A stretch of DNA of 64,000 nucleotides. Source: Arcuatula senhousia (lineage: Eukaryota > Mollusca > Bivalvia > Mytilida > Mytilidae). Both the position numbers and the translations under genes were made by a program. The notes beneath the pieces were generated by a model that searched no databases, was not told the origin of the DNA, and worked only from the letters and a program-made list of their open reading frames with translations. Below are positions 22,420 to 35,349 of this stretch, in pieces (within the stretch, counting starts at the first letter, position 1; each line of letters opens with the position of its first letter). The stretch lies in the NCBI GenBank assembly GCA_963971305.1, contig OZ020311.1:6882001-6946000 (forward strand). The letters run 5' to 3'.

Positions 22420-25232
22420 GTGTCCATGGGACACGGATGCCCCGCTAGGCCCCAAACAGGAAGTAAATGTCCCTGAAAGTTGCTAAGGACGTACAGTTTG
22501 TCATGCTGAACCATCCTACCTATTTCAAATCATACCCATGTACAATTTCTTAGAAAAGTTTGACGGAAATTTTCAAGTTGTTTTTTATATCGCCCTAGTC
22601 CCAAACATGAAGTTGATGTCCGAAAGGTCTCAAATTCGCTAAGGACGTAAAGTTTGTCATACTGAACAATCCTACAAAGTTTCAACATCGTGGAAAATGA
22701 CTTACTTCGCGATGTTTTGGCTAAAGGACCTAAATATCGCGAGCCAAGACGAATCAACTGGAGCTATAATTTCAAAACATTTACGGATTCAGTTGAGGAC
22801 TATGCCAGAAAATGGGCCAAAAAAGAACAGGAGAAAGAATATGACGTTTTGTCAGAATTGGTAGAAGCTGTGAGGTCATTGGTTTTGAAAAGAATCAATT
22901 CTTTGAAAGGCTCAATGAGCACTAAGGCAACATCCATTTTCAGCAACGCTGATGTTGCCAAAACATTGTCCACCTTACATGACAAATATGTTGTTGTACC
23001 TGCAAACAAAGCACCAAATAACATCATTTTTGTGTGCAAGAAACACTATATTGACTGTTTGACAGCTGAATTGGGGGTTGGTTGTACCAGCAACAGCACC
23101 ACATATAAGGCTACAACACTGTCTAAGGAGGAAATCATTGACAATCACAAATCTGTCATTTCCTCCTTCGGCCTTTCTGTTGGAGGCAGTAATGATGACA
23201 TTCCATCCCTGTATTGGATTCCCAAATTACATAAAAATCCATACAAACAGCGCTTCATTGCAGGGTCATCCAAATGTACAACTAAACCTCTTTCAGAATT
23301 TTGTTGACTTCAATACTCACGGCAGTAAAATCCGGCCTCCAGAAATATTACGATTGTTGTTAGTCTAGAAATGGTGTCAATCAAATGTGGATCCTGAAGA
23401 ATTCGAAAGAACTGATGGAGATTCTTAACTCTAAATCAGTTTCATCTTGTAACAGCATCAAAACATTCGATTTCTCCACACTTTATACTTCTATTCCACA
23501 TGAACAACTGAAATCGCGATTGGCACAGCTGATTAAACGCAGCTTTTTCAAAAAGAATGGAAAACGCAGGTACAAATTTCTTGTAGTCGATTATACCAAG
23601 ACTTACTTTGTCATCAATGAGTCTACGAAAAAGAACAAATTTACAGAAGACCAAATAATCGACATGCTCAACTTTCTTATTGACAACATATTTGTTCAGT
23701 TTGGTGGACGTGTTTTTCAGCAAACAATAGGGATTCCAATGGGCACTAATTGCTTGCTGATTTGTTTCTTCATTCATATGAAGCAGACTTCTTGCAATCT
23801 CTTCTAGACAAAAAAGACCGTAGACTATCTCTCTCTTTCAACCTCACGTTCCGTTATATTGATGGTGTCCTTTCACTGAACAATTCTCGATTTGGTGACT
23901 TTCCCCATCTCATATATCCACAGGAGCTTGAGATAAAGGACACAACGGATTCTAGGAAGTCTGCTTCATATTTAGATCTATATCTCGAAATTTACTCTCA
24001 AGGAAGACTTTCAACAAGGCTCTATGACAAACGTGATGACTTCAACTTTCCAATCGTCAACTTCCCCTTCTTGTGTAGCAACATTCCGTCCGCTCCAGCT
24101 TATGGAGTTTACGTATCTCAATTGATTCGTTACTCCAGAGCGTGCGGGACTTACATCGATTTCCTTAGCGGAGCGACACGTCTGACGCAAAAATTGCTCA
24201 CACAGGGTAATGTGCAGATGTTGGTTTGTCATAGGATGTTGTTTTGCCTTCCTTTACCGGATTTGACACACTGAATGGACTATTGGCAATGTGACGGATG
24301 TGCTATAGCAGGCAGGAACTGCTTACTCTTCCGGAGCACCTGAGTTCACTCTTGTTTCGACTGGAGTTCGCGTTGTTGATTGATATTCAGTTGTTTTGTG
24401 TTTCCATGTTTTACATGTTGTCTGTTTTTGTCCCGTTCTTGTTGGTGTTTACTGGTTTTGTCTTTGCCCTTTCGGACTTTTGACATTCGGATACCCCATC
24501 GGTACCTCTGCTTCTTTCAAATCATTCTCAAGTATGGTTCCTGAGAAAAGCTTCTAAGCCCTAAACAGGAAGTAGATGTCCGACAGGTCTCAAAATGGCT
24601 TAGGACGTATAGTTTGTCATACTGAACAATCATACCAAGTTTCAAATCATTCTCACGTATAGTTCCTGAGGAAAGTTTGACGGAAATTTTCATAGTCATG
24701 TTCACATATTTTCACATTGGCCTAAGTCCAAAACAGGAAGTAGATGTCTGAAAGGTCTCAAAATGGCTTAGGACGTATAGTTTGTCATACTGTACAATCC
24801 TACCAAGTTTCAAATCATTCTCACGTATAGTTCCTGAGGAAAGTTTGACGGAAATTTTCATAGTCATATTCACATATTTTCACATTGGCCTAAGTCCAAA
24901 ACAGGAAGTAGATGTCTGACAGGTCTCAATATGGCTTAGGACGTACAGTTTGTCATACTGAACAATCCTACCAAGTTTCAAATCACTCTCATGTATGGTT
25001 CCTGAGGAAAGTTTGACAGAAATTTTCATAGTCATGTTCACATATTTTCACATTGGCCTAAGTCCAAAACAGGAAGTAGATGTCCGACAGGTCTCAAAAT
25101 GGATTAGGACGTATAGTTTGTCATACTGAACAATCCTACCAAGTTTCAAATCATTCTCATGTACAGTTACTGAGAAAAGCTTGACGAAAATTCGTACGGA
25201 CGGACATTAGTAAAACTCGTCGCGGGGGCATA
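22420..25232 (+). mobile_element. Pearl-like tandem-repeat element A, interrupted
   Basis: The 5' end has a perfect hairpin GTGTCCATGGGACAC (22420-22434) followed by ATGCCCCGC. The 3' end carries the inverse, GCGGGGGCAT, then AAAAAG (25222-25237). Between them are ~170-bp tandem units with cores AACAGGAAGTAGATGTC, GGACGTATAGTTTGTCATAC and GTTTGACGGAAATTTTCA, one or two units left and four right of an inserted reverse transcriptase element. ACGGACGGAC precedes the 3' end. There is no coding capacity. Its mechanism of movement is not shown by the sequence. Confidence 0.65.
22686..24514 (+). pseudogene. Penelope-like reverse transcriptase, copy 1 (dead)
   Basis: A 5'-truncated retroelement inserted in element A between TTTCAA repeats (22680-22685 and 24515-24520). 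The reading frame includes the thumb-side order LYWIPKLHKNPYKQRFIAGS, then FDFSTLYTSIPHEQL with the first catalytic Asp, GIPMGTNC, YIDG and SYLDLYLEI. Lesions: a 1-base frameshift near 23299, a TAG at 23361-23363, a ~10-bp deletion at GTNC near 23752 (copy 2 reads GTNCAPLLADLF), YIDD changed to YIDG at 23855-23866, and a deletion of about 100 bp near 24207. A ~270-bp non-coding tail follows. RT motif spacing suggests the Penelope-like group; no GIY-YIG nuclease is visible, so the family is tentative. Confidence 0.65.
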
Positions 25233-25575
25233 AAAAGAGACAGACAAATGTACAAAGAGCATTACTATGTCCCTCTTTTGCATTGCAGTGGGGGTCAACA
25301 AACATGAAACTAAGGCAGTTTTCCATTGCAGATTGTAAAATTGAGGTAATTTTACTGACAGATATTCTCATTTTTTCAAATTGATCAACTTAAAGAAAAT
25401 ATATTTCCTGGCTTGACAACCAACTGCTATATGACATGTATGATGACCCAACTAAGGCATTTTCATTGTTTGATACTTTAGATGTACCAGTCCACTTAGA
25501 ATCAAACTGCATTGTTACAAGTGCACAATTAGAATTGCCCAGGAAAACATCATACTTGATACAAGGGATGACAAA
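25233..25575. other. Spacer between repeat elements
   Basis: About 340 bp of AT-rich sequence with no recognisable gene. The 62-codon minus-strand frame at 25390-25578 has no features that support it. Confidence 0.4.
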
Positions 25576-26545
25576 CAAGAGGCTCCCAGGAGCATGAATT
25601 GCTCAGACTTAAGTATTTTTTAAGTTTTGTGGCGCCCAGGCCTAATGTCAACCCTATGAAGATCTTGTGTAGAGCTGAATAAGCTGAACATTTAAGAAAG
25701 CAACAGCTTTTCTCTTTTAGCAATAGTTTTCAGTCTGTAGGCCAAAAACGTGCAAAATGTTATTCTAAGGGTCGACCTCTTAATACTTTGACTCTATAGA
25801 GATTTTTTTTTAGAGCTTAATGAACTGCATGAACATTTAAGCAAGCAACAACTTTTCTTTATCTGCTATAGTTTTCATTATATAAGCCAAAAACATGAAA
25901 ACATGTTTATTTAGGTTCTGTAATCCATATATGGGGTCATCTGACAACTTCAACCCTATGAATGTTTTTGTAGAGATAATGAGCTGAACATTTAAGCAAG
26001 CGTCAACTTTTCTCTATCTGCTATAAACCAAAAACACAATTTTTCACCTTTAAGCGGCTGTCACCCCTATGAGGGGTCATCTGACAACTTTGACCCTATG
26101 ACAACTTTTGTAATGGTAAATGAGCTGCACATTTCAGCAAGCAACAGCTTTTCTCTACCTGCAATAGTTTTTATTCTATAGGCCATAAACACTGTTTTTG
26201 GCCTTTAAGGGACTGTAATCCCTATCAGGGGTCATCTTACAACTTTGACCTTATAAAGATTTTTGTGAGCTAATTCTCAGCTAAATGGGCTGAACATTTA
26301 AGCAAGCAACAGCTTTTCTCTACCTGCAATAGTTTTCATTCTATAGGCCATAAACACTGTTTTTGGCCTTTAAGGGGCTGTCACTCCTATAAAGGGTCAT
26401 CTGACAACTTTGACCCTATGAAGACTTTTGTAGAGCTAAATGAGCTAAACATTTAAGCAAGCAACAGCTTTTTGTATCAGCAATTGTTTTCATTTTATAG
26501 ACCAAAAACACTATTTTTCGCCTTTAAGGGGCTGTAACCCCTATA
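25576..26545 (+). mobile_element. Pearl-like element E, tail-less copy
   Basis: It begins CAAGAGGCTCCCAGGAGC, whose AGGCTCC/GGAGC arms form a hairpin, and has about six ~140-170 bp units with GAGCTGAACATTTAAGCAAG, CAGCTTTTCTCTA and GGGGCTGTAACCCCTATA cores. It stops without its 3' hairpin where the next copy begins. Confidence 0.65.
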
Positions 26546-27555
26546 CAAGAGGCTCCCAGGAGCCTGAATCGCTCACCTGGTCTTGATGTCAACCCTATGA
26601 AGACTTTTGTATAGCTAAATGAGCTGAATGTTTAAGCATGAAAAAGCTTTTCTCTATAAGCAATAGTTCTCATTCTAAATAATCAAAAAACACTATTATT
26701 CAACTTTTAACGGGCTGTAACCCCTATAAGGGATTATCAGACAACTTCAACCCTATGGAGACTTTTGTAGATCTAAATGAGCTGAACATTTAAGCAAGCA
26801 ACAGCTTTTCTCTATCTGCAATAGTTTTCATTCTTTAAGCCAAAAACACAACTTTTGCCTTTAAGGGGTCATCTGACAACTTTGACCCTATGAAGACTTT
26901 TGTAAAGCTAAATGAGCTGAACATTTAAGCAAGCAACAGCTTTTCTCTATCTGCAATAGTTTTCATTCAATAGGCCAAAAACACTATTTTTTACCTTTAA
27001 GGGGCTTTAACCCCTATAAGGGGTCATATGACAACTTCGACCAAATGGAGACTTTTGTAGAGCTGAATGAGCTGAACATTTAAGCAAGCAACAGCTTTTC
27101 TCTATCTGCAATAGTTTTCATTCTATAAGCCAAAAACATGAAAAAACTTAATTTTTTACAATTAAGGGGCTGTAACCCCTATAAGGGATCATCTGACAAC
27201 TTCGACCAAATGGAGACTTTGTAGAGCTTTTGATGCTGAAGCAGTAAGGTGGCATCAGATTTCATCTATCTCTTATACTTTTTGATTTACAAGCCAAAAA
27301 CAGTAGTCTAACCCCCTGGTCTATTTTTAGCCACGGCGGCCATGTTTTTTGACGGATCAAAAATCGAAACACAACTTTTGTACAGGACATGCTAAGGATC
27401 AATCATACCAAGTTTCATTCAATTCTGTTCAGTAGTTTCAGAGGAGAAGATTTTTGAAAAATTGTTAACAGAGGACAGAGGACAGACTACAGACGACGAC
27501 GGACACCAAGTGATTGCAATAGCTCACATGGACCTTCGGTCCAGGTGAGCTAAAA
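26546..27555 (+). mobile_element. Pearl-like element E, complete copy
   Basis: 5' hairpin CAAGAGGCTCCCAGGAGCCT and GCTCACCTGG. Internal ~140-170 bp tandem units follow, then GGCGGCCATGTTTTTTGACGG, a GACGACGGAC stretch, the 3' hairpin TGGACCTTCGGTCCA and CCAGGTGAGC, the reverse complement of the 5' GCTCACCTGG. No coding capacity. Confidence 0.7.
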
Positions 27556-28474
27556 ACAGAAAAATGTGTGCGAAAATTTTCCACTGACTGTCAGACCTGT
27601 AATCTGAGAAATTTGTTAGGAACTTGGGAAGGACAGATATGCTAGTAACTTAAGCCTCCTCTCTTACCAGAAGGATACAAATAACAGTAAACAAAGCTTG
27701 GGAAGGCAGCTGCTAAAGTTTTTATCTGTATATACATGTACTTCCCCAAAACAACTTAAATTGAAGGGTGTAACAAGACCAATCGATGTCTGGCCCTGCG
27801 TCGCACGGCAAAACGTTGAATCATGTACGTTCTAGGCCCAATATGGACAGTCAATAATTTTTGACACTTGCATCCTATGGTGGACTTACAAAGCATATTT
27901 GTCACATGCAACCCAATATTAAAATTATTAAAAAATAGTTTCTATTTTATCCCTTAATTTAAAAAAAAAATTCTAAATTGCATCATAAATAAAAAAAAAA
28001 TCACATTTTTTGCCTCTTTTGGGCCCTTCATTCCTAAACCAAAAAAGAAGGGACACCCAAAATCAGCCCCACCTTCCTTTTATCGAAAGTAACATTACTG
28101 TAAAGTTTCATAGCATTTGGTCAACCAAAACAAAAGTTATTGTAAAAAAAAATTATAAGTATTTTTGGCCCCTTTTGGACCCTTTACTTCTAAACCAAAA
28201 AAATAGGAGACACAAAAATTAGCCCCACCCCTCCTTTTATGGTAAGTAACATTACTGTAAAGTTTCATAGCATTTGGTCAACCAGAACAAAAGTTATTGT
28301 GGGAACAAATAACAAAGTCGCTTTTTTGGCCCTTTTTGGGCCCCTAATTTCTATACGAAAAAAGCAGTGACACCAAAAATCAGCCATGCCCTTCCTTTTC
28401 TGGTAAGTAACATTGCTGTAAAGTTTCATAGCATTTGGTCAACCAGAACAAAAGTTATTGTGGAAACAAATAAA

Positions 28475-31330
28475 CAAGAGGCTCCCAGGAGCCTGAATCG
28501 CTCACCTGGTCTTGATGTCAACCCTATGAAGACTTTTGTATAGCTAAATGAGCTGAATGTTTAAGCATGAAAAATCATTTCTCTATCTGCAATAGTTTTC
28601 ATTCTAAATAATCAAAAAACACTATTATTCAACTTTTAAGGGGCTGTAACCCCTATAAGGGGTTATCAGACAACTTCAACCCTATGAAGACTTTTGTAGA
28701 GCTAAATGAGTTGAACATTTAAGCAAGCAACAGCTTTTCTCTATCTGCAATAGTTTTCATTCTATAGGCCAAAAACACTATTTTTCGCCTTTAAAGGGCT
28801 GTAACCCCTGTAAGGGGTCATCTGACAACTTCGACCCTATGAAGACTTTTGTAGAGCAAAATGAGCTGAACATTTAAGCAAGCAACAGCTTTTCTCTATC
28901 TGCAATAGTTTTCATTCTATGGGCCAAAAACAATACTTTTCGCCTTTAAGGGGCTGTAACCCCTATAAGGGGTCATCTGACAACTTTGACCCTATGGAGA
29001 CTTTTGTAGAGCTAAATGAGCTGAACATTTAAGCAAGCAACAGCTTTACTCTATCTACAATAGTTTTCATTCTATAGGCAAAAAACATGCAAAATGCGAT
29101 TTTTCACCATTAAGGGGCTGCAACCCCTATAAGGGATCATCTGACAACTTTAACCTTATGGAGACTTTTGTAGAGTTAAATGAGCTGAACATTTAAGCAA
29201 GCAACAGCTTTTCTCTATCTGCAATTGTTTTCAATTCTATAGGCCAAAAACACTATTTTTCGCCTTTAAGGGGCTGTTACCCCTATAAGGGGTCATCTGA
29301 CAACTTTGACCCTATGGAGACTTTTGTAGAGCTAAATGAGCTGAACATTTAAGCAAGCAACAGCTTTTCTCTATCTACAATAATTTTCATTCTATAGGCC
29401 AATAAAAAGCTTCGCCGAGCGCAGCATGATACGACCGCAACATGTTGAACCCTGTATGTTTTAGGCCTAATATGGATAGTCTATTGTTCTGGACACATGC
29501 AGCCCATGGTGGACTGACAAAGGTTTTTGACACATGCTTCTCTGATGGACTTTCAACCCAGGGGCTAAAAATATAAATTTTGAATGTTGTATTCTACTCT
29601 TTAAAAGAATAATGTTTGGGGAAAAAATTAAAAATCGAACCAGAATTTTTTTTAAATTATGATTACAGCCCAAAAAATTTATTCTTCAATTTAGAATCGC
29701 TACCTGACAAGAATAAATTGCAAAAAAAAATTTCAAAATCGGACCACAAATAAAAAAGCCCCATTTGGCCCCTAATTACGTAATAGGGGGAAAAAGGGGG
29801 GGTCGCAAAAATTAATTCCTAATTTTGTATTCGCTATTTGACAAGAACAAACATGCAAAAAAAATTTTCAAAATCGGACCAGAAATAAAAAAGTTTCAAT
29901 TTCGGCCCCATTTGGCCCCTAATTACGTAATAAGGGGAAAAAGGGGGGGGTCGCAAAAATTAATTCTTAATTTTGTATCCGCTATTTGACAAGAACAAAC
30001 ATGCAAAAAAAATTTTCAAAATCGGACCAGAAATAAAAAAGTTTCAATTTCGGCCCCTTTTGGCCCTTTATTACGTAACAGGTGAAAAAGGGGTGGGGGT
30101 CGCAAAAATAAATTCTCAAATTTGGATTCGCTACTTGACAAAAATAAACTTGCAAAAAAAAATTTCAAAATCGGAAACCACAAATAAAAAAGTTTCGATT
30201 TTGGCCCCGTTTGGCCCCTAATTACGTAATAGGGGGAAAAAGGGGGGGTCGCATAAATTAATTCTTAATTTGGTATCCGCTATTTGACAAGAACAAACAT
30301 GTAAAAAAAAATTTCAAAATCGGACCACAAATAAAAAAGTTTTTATTTTGGCCCCTTTTGGCCCCTAATTACACAATGGAGAAAAAGGGGGGGCGCAAAA
30401 ATTCATCAGGTTCATTCTTTTATTGTAAGAAACATTCTTGACAAATTTCACAGCAATAGGCCAACTAGGACCAAAGTTATGGTGGAAACAAGTAAAATAT
30501 TTGAATTTTTTTCCCCTTTTGGGCCCCTAATTTCGAAACAAAAAAAGGGGGGACCCCCAAAATCAATCCCATTCATCCTTGTATGGTAAGGAACATCACT
30601 GTCAAATTTCATAGCAATTGGGTAACTAGAACTAAAGTTATTGTGGAAACAAACAAAAAAGTAGTAATTTTGGCCCTTTTTTGGCCCCTAATTTCTAAAC
30701 GAAAAATGGGGGGACCCCCAAAATCAATCCCATGCATCCTTTTATGGTAAGGAACATCATTGTAAAGTTTCATAGCAATCGGATAACTGGAACTAAAGTT
30801 ATTGTGGAAACACTAAAAAGTTAACAGACAACGACGACGACGACGACGACGACGACAGCATCATACCATAATACGTCCGCAAATTTTTTGCGGTCATATA
30901 AAAACATGCAAAAACGCTATTTTTCACCTTTAAGGGGCTGTAACCCCTATAAGGGATCATCTGACAACTTTGACCAAATGGAGACTTTTGTAGAACTTTT
31001 GATGCTGAAGCAGTAAGGTGGCATCAAATTTCATCTATCTCTTATACTTTTTGATTTACGAGCCAAAAACAGTAGTCTGACCCCCCTGGTCTATTTTTAG
31101 TAACGGTGGCCATGTTTTTTGACGGATCAAAAATCGAAACACAAGTTTGGTGCAGGACACCCTAAGGATCATTCATACCAAGTTTCATTAAATTCTATTC
31201 AGTAGTTTCAGAGGAGAAGATTTTTGAAAAATTGTTAACAGACGACGACGACGACAGACGACGACGACGACGACATCGGACGCCAAGTGTTGGTTATAGC
31301 TCACATGGACCTTCGGTCCAAGTGAGCTAA
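28475..31330 (+). mobile_element. Pearl-like element E, middle layer of the nest
   Basis: 5' end CAAGAGGCTCCCAGGAGCCT at 28475 and 3' hairpin TGGACCTTCGGTCCA with AAGTGAGCTAAAA near 31310-31330. Its ~160-bp units run to 29402, are broken by another element, then resume at about 30901 with CATGCAAAAACGCTATTTTT. That phrase continues the unit seen whole near 29089. Confidence 0.65.
29403..30900 (+). mobile_element. Pearl-like element, innermost layer of the nest
   Basis: 5' end AGCTTCGCCGAGCGCAGC followed by GACCGCAA. The 3' end is CCGCAAATTTTTTGCGG, a hairpin, then TCATATAAAA; TTGCGGTC is the inverse of the 5' GACCGCAA. Interior: about five ~145-bp units (ACAAGAACAAACATGCAAAA, CCCCTAATTACGTAATA) and three ~145-bp units of a second type (ATGGTAAGGAACATCA), then a (GAC)n run at 30828-30856. 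No coding capacity. Confidence 0.65.
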
Positions 31331-31714
31331 AAAGTCACTTTTTTGGTCCCTTTAGGGCCCCTAATTTCTAAACGAAAAAAGCGGGGACACCCAAAATCAG
31401 CCCGACTCTTCCTTTTATAGTAAGTAACATTTCTGTAAAGTTTCATAGCGTTTGGCCAACCAAAACAAAAGTTATTGTGGAAACAAATAAAAAAGTCACT
31501 TTTTTTGGCCCCTTTTGGGCCCCTAATTTCTAAACGAAAATTATTAAATGACCCCAAAAGAGGAGGTGCACATCTTCAATATATCTGTAATCAATGTGTA
31601 AAATTTCAGAAAGATCCAGCATTTAGTTTTTGAGATTCAGATTACACAAGACAGACACCCCATAGCGGGACGGACGGACAGACGGACGGACGGACGGACG
31701 GAGTGACCCAACTA

Positions 31715-31747
<33 letters not shown>

Positions 31748-31753
<6 letters not shown>

Positions 31754-33346
31754 CAAACAAGGCATTATCATATTCATTCTACTTTATTGATATTAATGAC
31801 TAGAAGTTTGAGTCATTGCCTCATGCAGGTAGACTATTACATTAGGTCATAATCAAATAATTTCATGATTCACATCCAAAAGTTTTGAAAATATGCATCG
31901 TCGGAAACCCACGGTTGGTCACACTCTCGCTACGCTACCTCTCACCAGAGAGGTAGCAGCTGAGGAAGCGTAGCGAGAGTGAGACCAACCATGGGTCCCG
32001 ACGATGGAAAATATGAGGAGTGCAGACATGTTTTATTTTTTTCATTTTTTATCCATTATAGTACAATATTCTGTCATTTTCAAGGAAATTTACCAAAAAT
32101 GAAAAAAAAAAATGTCAAATAAATTAAATAGATTTTTTTTGAGCGGGTGAAAACAGGATTGAATAAGAATCTAGAATTTTTTTATTGGACCAGGTATTCG
32201 TCTTAATTAATGATACATTTTAAGATACCATATTAATCTTTTTACACTAAAACGGGATGAACAGGTATAGGAGATATTGAATCATTTTAACATGTATTAA
32301 ATTTTGATTATTTTCATACATATACTATAAACATATGAAATGAATTAGATTGAAAATATTCAAAATACAGCTTTCTCCAAAAATAAAATTTCAACTATTG
32401 GGTATAAAAATAAAATTGATAGCCATGATTTCAACTATAAGAAACTATTTGACAGAGATAGACAACTAAAAAGAGATTGAATAAGGTGTTTTGCAAATGG
32501 ACTTACTCCTCTCTGTGAATTCTTTTTTAAAGTCAATGTGCAATATATAACATGATCATGTAGTTTCAAATTTATTTTATATTCACTTGAATATGAAATC
32601 ACGCTGCTACATGTATATAAAATCTTTATAAAATAAAATTAATTCAATGATGTTTCACCTTTTTTTTTACTTTAAATGGTCATGTTGGCTGAAAATGATA
32701 ACAAATCTAGTTCTTTTTTTATATTTTACATTCAAGTACATACCAAAAATGTTTAATTGCATGAACCTAAGTGTGATTTCAATACCAAAATGAATAAGAT
32801 AAATTTTTGATATTTTGGAGAGAAAAATCCTTAACAAAACAAATTATAAATGTATTGATACGAGAAGTTAATTAAATAAGAAAAACCCAAATTGAAGAGA
32901 AGAGGGAGGTGAATATATTATCTCCCTTGTGCGAAGGACTCTGAACAGTATAGATAGAGGGTAGCAAGTTGATGTGCACAGAATGCTATTAGTAACAACA
33001 ACAAACTTGTCAGTTTTACATGGATTTCACTTCTTTAAAGGATTTCAAAACAAAAATAAACATCCAAGTTAAACCATAACTATTCAACACAGACACACAC
33101 AAATGTTAGACATGAATAGAATAGAAATGATAAGGATTAAATAAGGGAGCTTGCCTTTATTTCAAAGTAAATAAAAGTAGACAAAATTGCATCTATTTTA
33201 GAGAAATGGGGTAAATGATCAAAATGAACAAGAAATTCAAGCATAAAAGATTGATAAAATCAGAGGATCTTGAAAATCTGACAAAAACACCAAAATGGGA
33301 GGGGCAACCCTCCTTTTCAAAATAGGGCATCAAATGGGACATTAAA
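31748..33346. other. AT-rich intergenic region
   Basis: About 1.6 kb with no gene I can support. Its only notable structure is the foldback element at 31896-32006. Confidence 0.5.
31896..32006. mobile_element. 111-bp foldback element with 9-bp duplication
   Basis: Arms of about 40 bp, starting CATCGTCGG and ending CCCGACGATG, are ~88 per cent inverted-identical. The loop holds a second hairpin, ACCTCTCACCAGAGAGGT. GAAAATATG is repeated exactly at 31887-31895 and 32007-32015. Nine-base duplications are typical of Mutator-like elements, so this is probably a MULE-type MITE; no transposase is present. Confidence 0.7.
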
Positions 33347-33770
33347 TATCCCGCCACGATATAATATCAATAGTTCATAAAATCTAATTAACAACGTGGC
33401 CAATCTCAAAAACTTTAATTTTCCAGATCATGCTGGAAATTGAACTTGATCTGTATTTTATTGTACTAAACAGCTGTGCAAAATATCATTAAAATCCCTT
33501 GACGCGTTTTCAAGTTATCAGTTGGAAACTCAAAAATTCATGAAATTTGATTTTTCAAAGTGGCAAATCTCAAAAACTATTTTTCAGATCATGCTGGAAA
33601 TTGAACTTGACCTGTATTTTATTATTCTAAACAGTTGTGCAAAATATGATTCAAATCCCTTAACACGTTTTCAAGTTATTGGTTGGAAACCTTCGGAGAA
33701 CAGACGGACAGACAACGAAAGAAACAGAGGGTATAACATAATACCTTGCCACTTTGTGTGGCGGGGTATA
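33347..33770 (+). mobile_element. Pearl-like element F, two core units
   Basis: The 5' end TATCCCGCCAC matches the inverted 3' end GTGGCGGGGTATA. Two ~163-bp core units carry CAGATCATGCTGGAAATTGA (33425, 33588). ACAGACGGACAGAC follows at 33702, then the hairpin GCCACTTTGTGTGGC. The 90-codon frame here is incidental. Confidence 0.6.
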
Positions 33771-35349
33771 AAAATGCATGACACAAAGTCATAAAGATAT
33801 TGAAATATAACAAAGCAAAGCAAAAGCACAATCATTCCTGATCTCATTCTGAAGTTACAAGGAGGTATTTTGAGCTAATACATCACACTGAAAGTTTAGA
33901 CATCAAAACAAATATTTCAACTTCTAATTAACTTTTAAGAGTTTAATGCCCATGTCTTCAAAATTCAAAAGCTTTAAGAATTTCAGAGAAAGTTAATTGA
34001 ATGCGCAGAACATGTAGCAAACATCAGTATACTTTACACAAGCATATGTCAAAATATTCCATATTTTATATTTTTTTCATTTTATTTCAACAGATTTAGT
34101 GTAAATTTACCCCAGAAATGCAAAGTTTTACCTTATTGTCATAGAAAAAAAAATAAGCACCAAAAATAACCATCAGCATACCTGTAAAGAATTGAAATAA
34201 TTAAGAGAAAAAATGTTAAAAAAAATCATTTTCTTCTACCACTATTATAAAGGGTTCAAATTTCATATTGCCAAACTGTGTATAACTAGTACCAAAATTT
34301 CTAATTTGAACTGCTCACTGAAAATACAATGTACACCTTTTTTTCATTTTCAGATAAAAGTAAAATTATCACCCCTGAATGAATACAAGAATTACAAGTG
34401 ACACAGAAGATCATGAAGGTTAGATTGGAGATCTTACAAATGTATCAACTGTTCAACATACAAACTGTATATAGACAAAGTCAGAAAGGACGGATTTGCC
34501 AAAAATATCTAAGTTTTTCCAAACATGTTTGACAAATTTACATAAATTTTACCATGCAAATCCTCAAATGTACTAATGTACCATAAATTTTCCTATCTGA
34601 AACTATCCCTACCCCTTATAGTTTTGGAGTATTAGTGTTAACATAAATTTTTTTGATGAACTGACAGACACACAGACAGACATACAAAGTTAAAAATATA
34701 GGGCTTCTGCTGTGTGAGCCCTTATAAGTAAAATAACACTTACTTGAAAATAGCATTCAAATGAGTTTCAACAACTTTTCATTTCATTTAATTGTCAAAA
34801 ATGAAAATTAAACATGTACATTTAAAAAGAGGCTTAGAATTGAACGATACTTATATGAGTACTATTGCAAAATCTGTACAAGAATTTTTAAGCAGCATTA
34901 CATTATTATCAAACAAAATCTCATAAAACTAACAAAATAAATAATTTCAAATAAAAATACATTGCAAGAAAAATAAATTAAAAATGCATCAATCGCTAAA
35001 ATATGATTTAAGAATGAAGTTCTGGTAATTGCAAAAAAAAATCTTATACATGTATACAGCACACTTTGTCAACATCATATGTAAACACAGGAATAAAATA
35101 ATAACCGGTAAAGAAAAACTTGCAGACATATCAGGTTAAAGGGCTAAACATTTCAACAACTTTAAAATCATTTACATGCAGGTACATATGGGCTATTCCA
35201 GAATTAATTGTATGGGGGGGTCAGAAAGGACTCTAATTAAAATTGTATGGGTGGTGGTACTTTTAGATATTTCTCAAATGCAACATAAAGGGAAAAAAAA
35301 TTAAATTTTATGCATGGTGGGTATAAAACAAGTGTGGCCACTAAAAGTA
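33771..35349. other. AT-rich intergenic region
   Basis: About 1.6 kb, with no gene or named element recognised. ACAGACACACAGACAGACAT near 34665 may be the tail of another short repeat. Confidence 0.4.

Larger units (their letters stand above)
27795..31747 (+). mobile_element. Pearl-like element C, outer layer of a three-deep nest
   Basis: Left part 27795-28474, right part about 31331-31747. CCTGCGTCGC at 27795-27804 is matched by GCGACGCAGG at 31736-31745. Tandem units with GTAAAGTTTCATAGCATTTG and CAAAAGTTATTGTGGAAAC occur on both sides. A GGAC microsatellite (31671-31701) and the hairpin CGCCTTTGGCG precede the 3' end. Reading across the interruption restores the unit GTGGAAACAAATAAAAAAGT, which appears intact near 31478. 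Confidence 0.65.
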
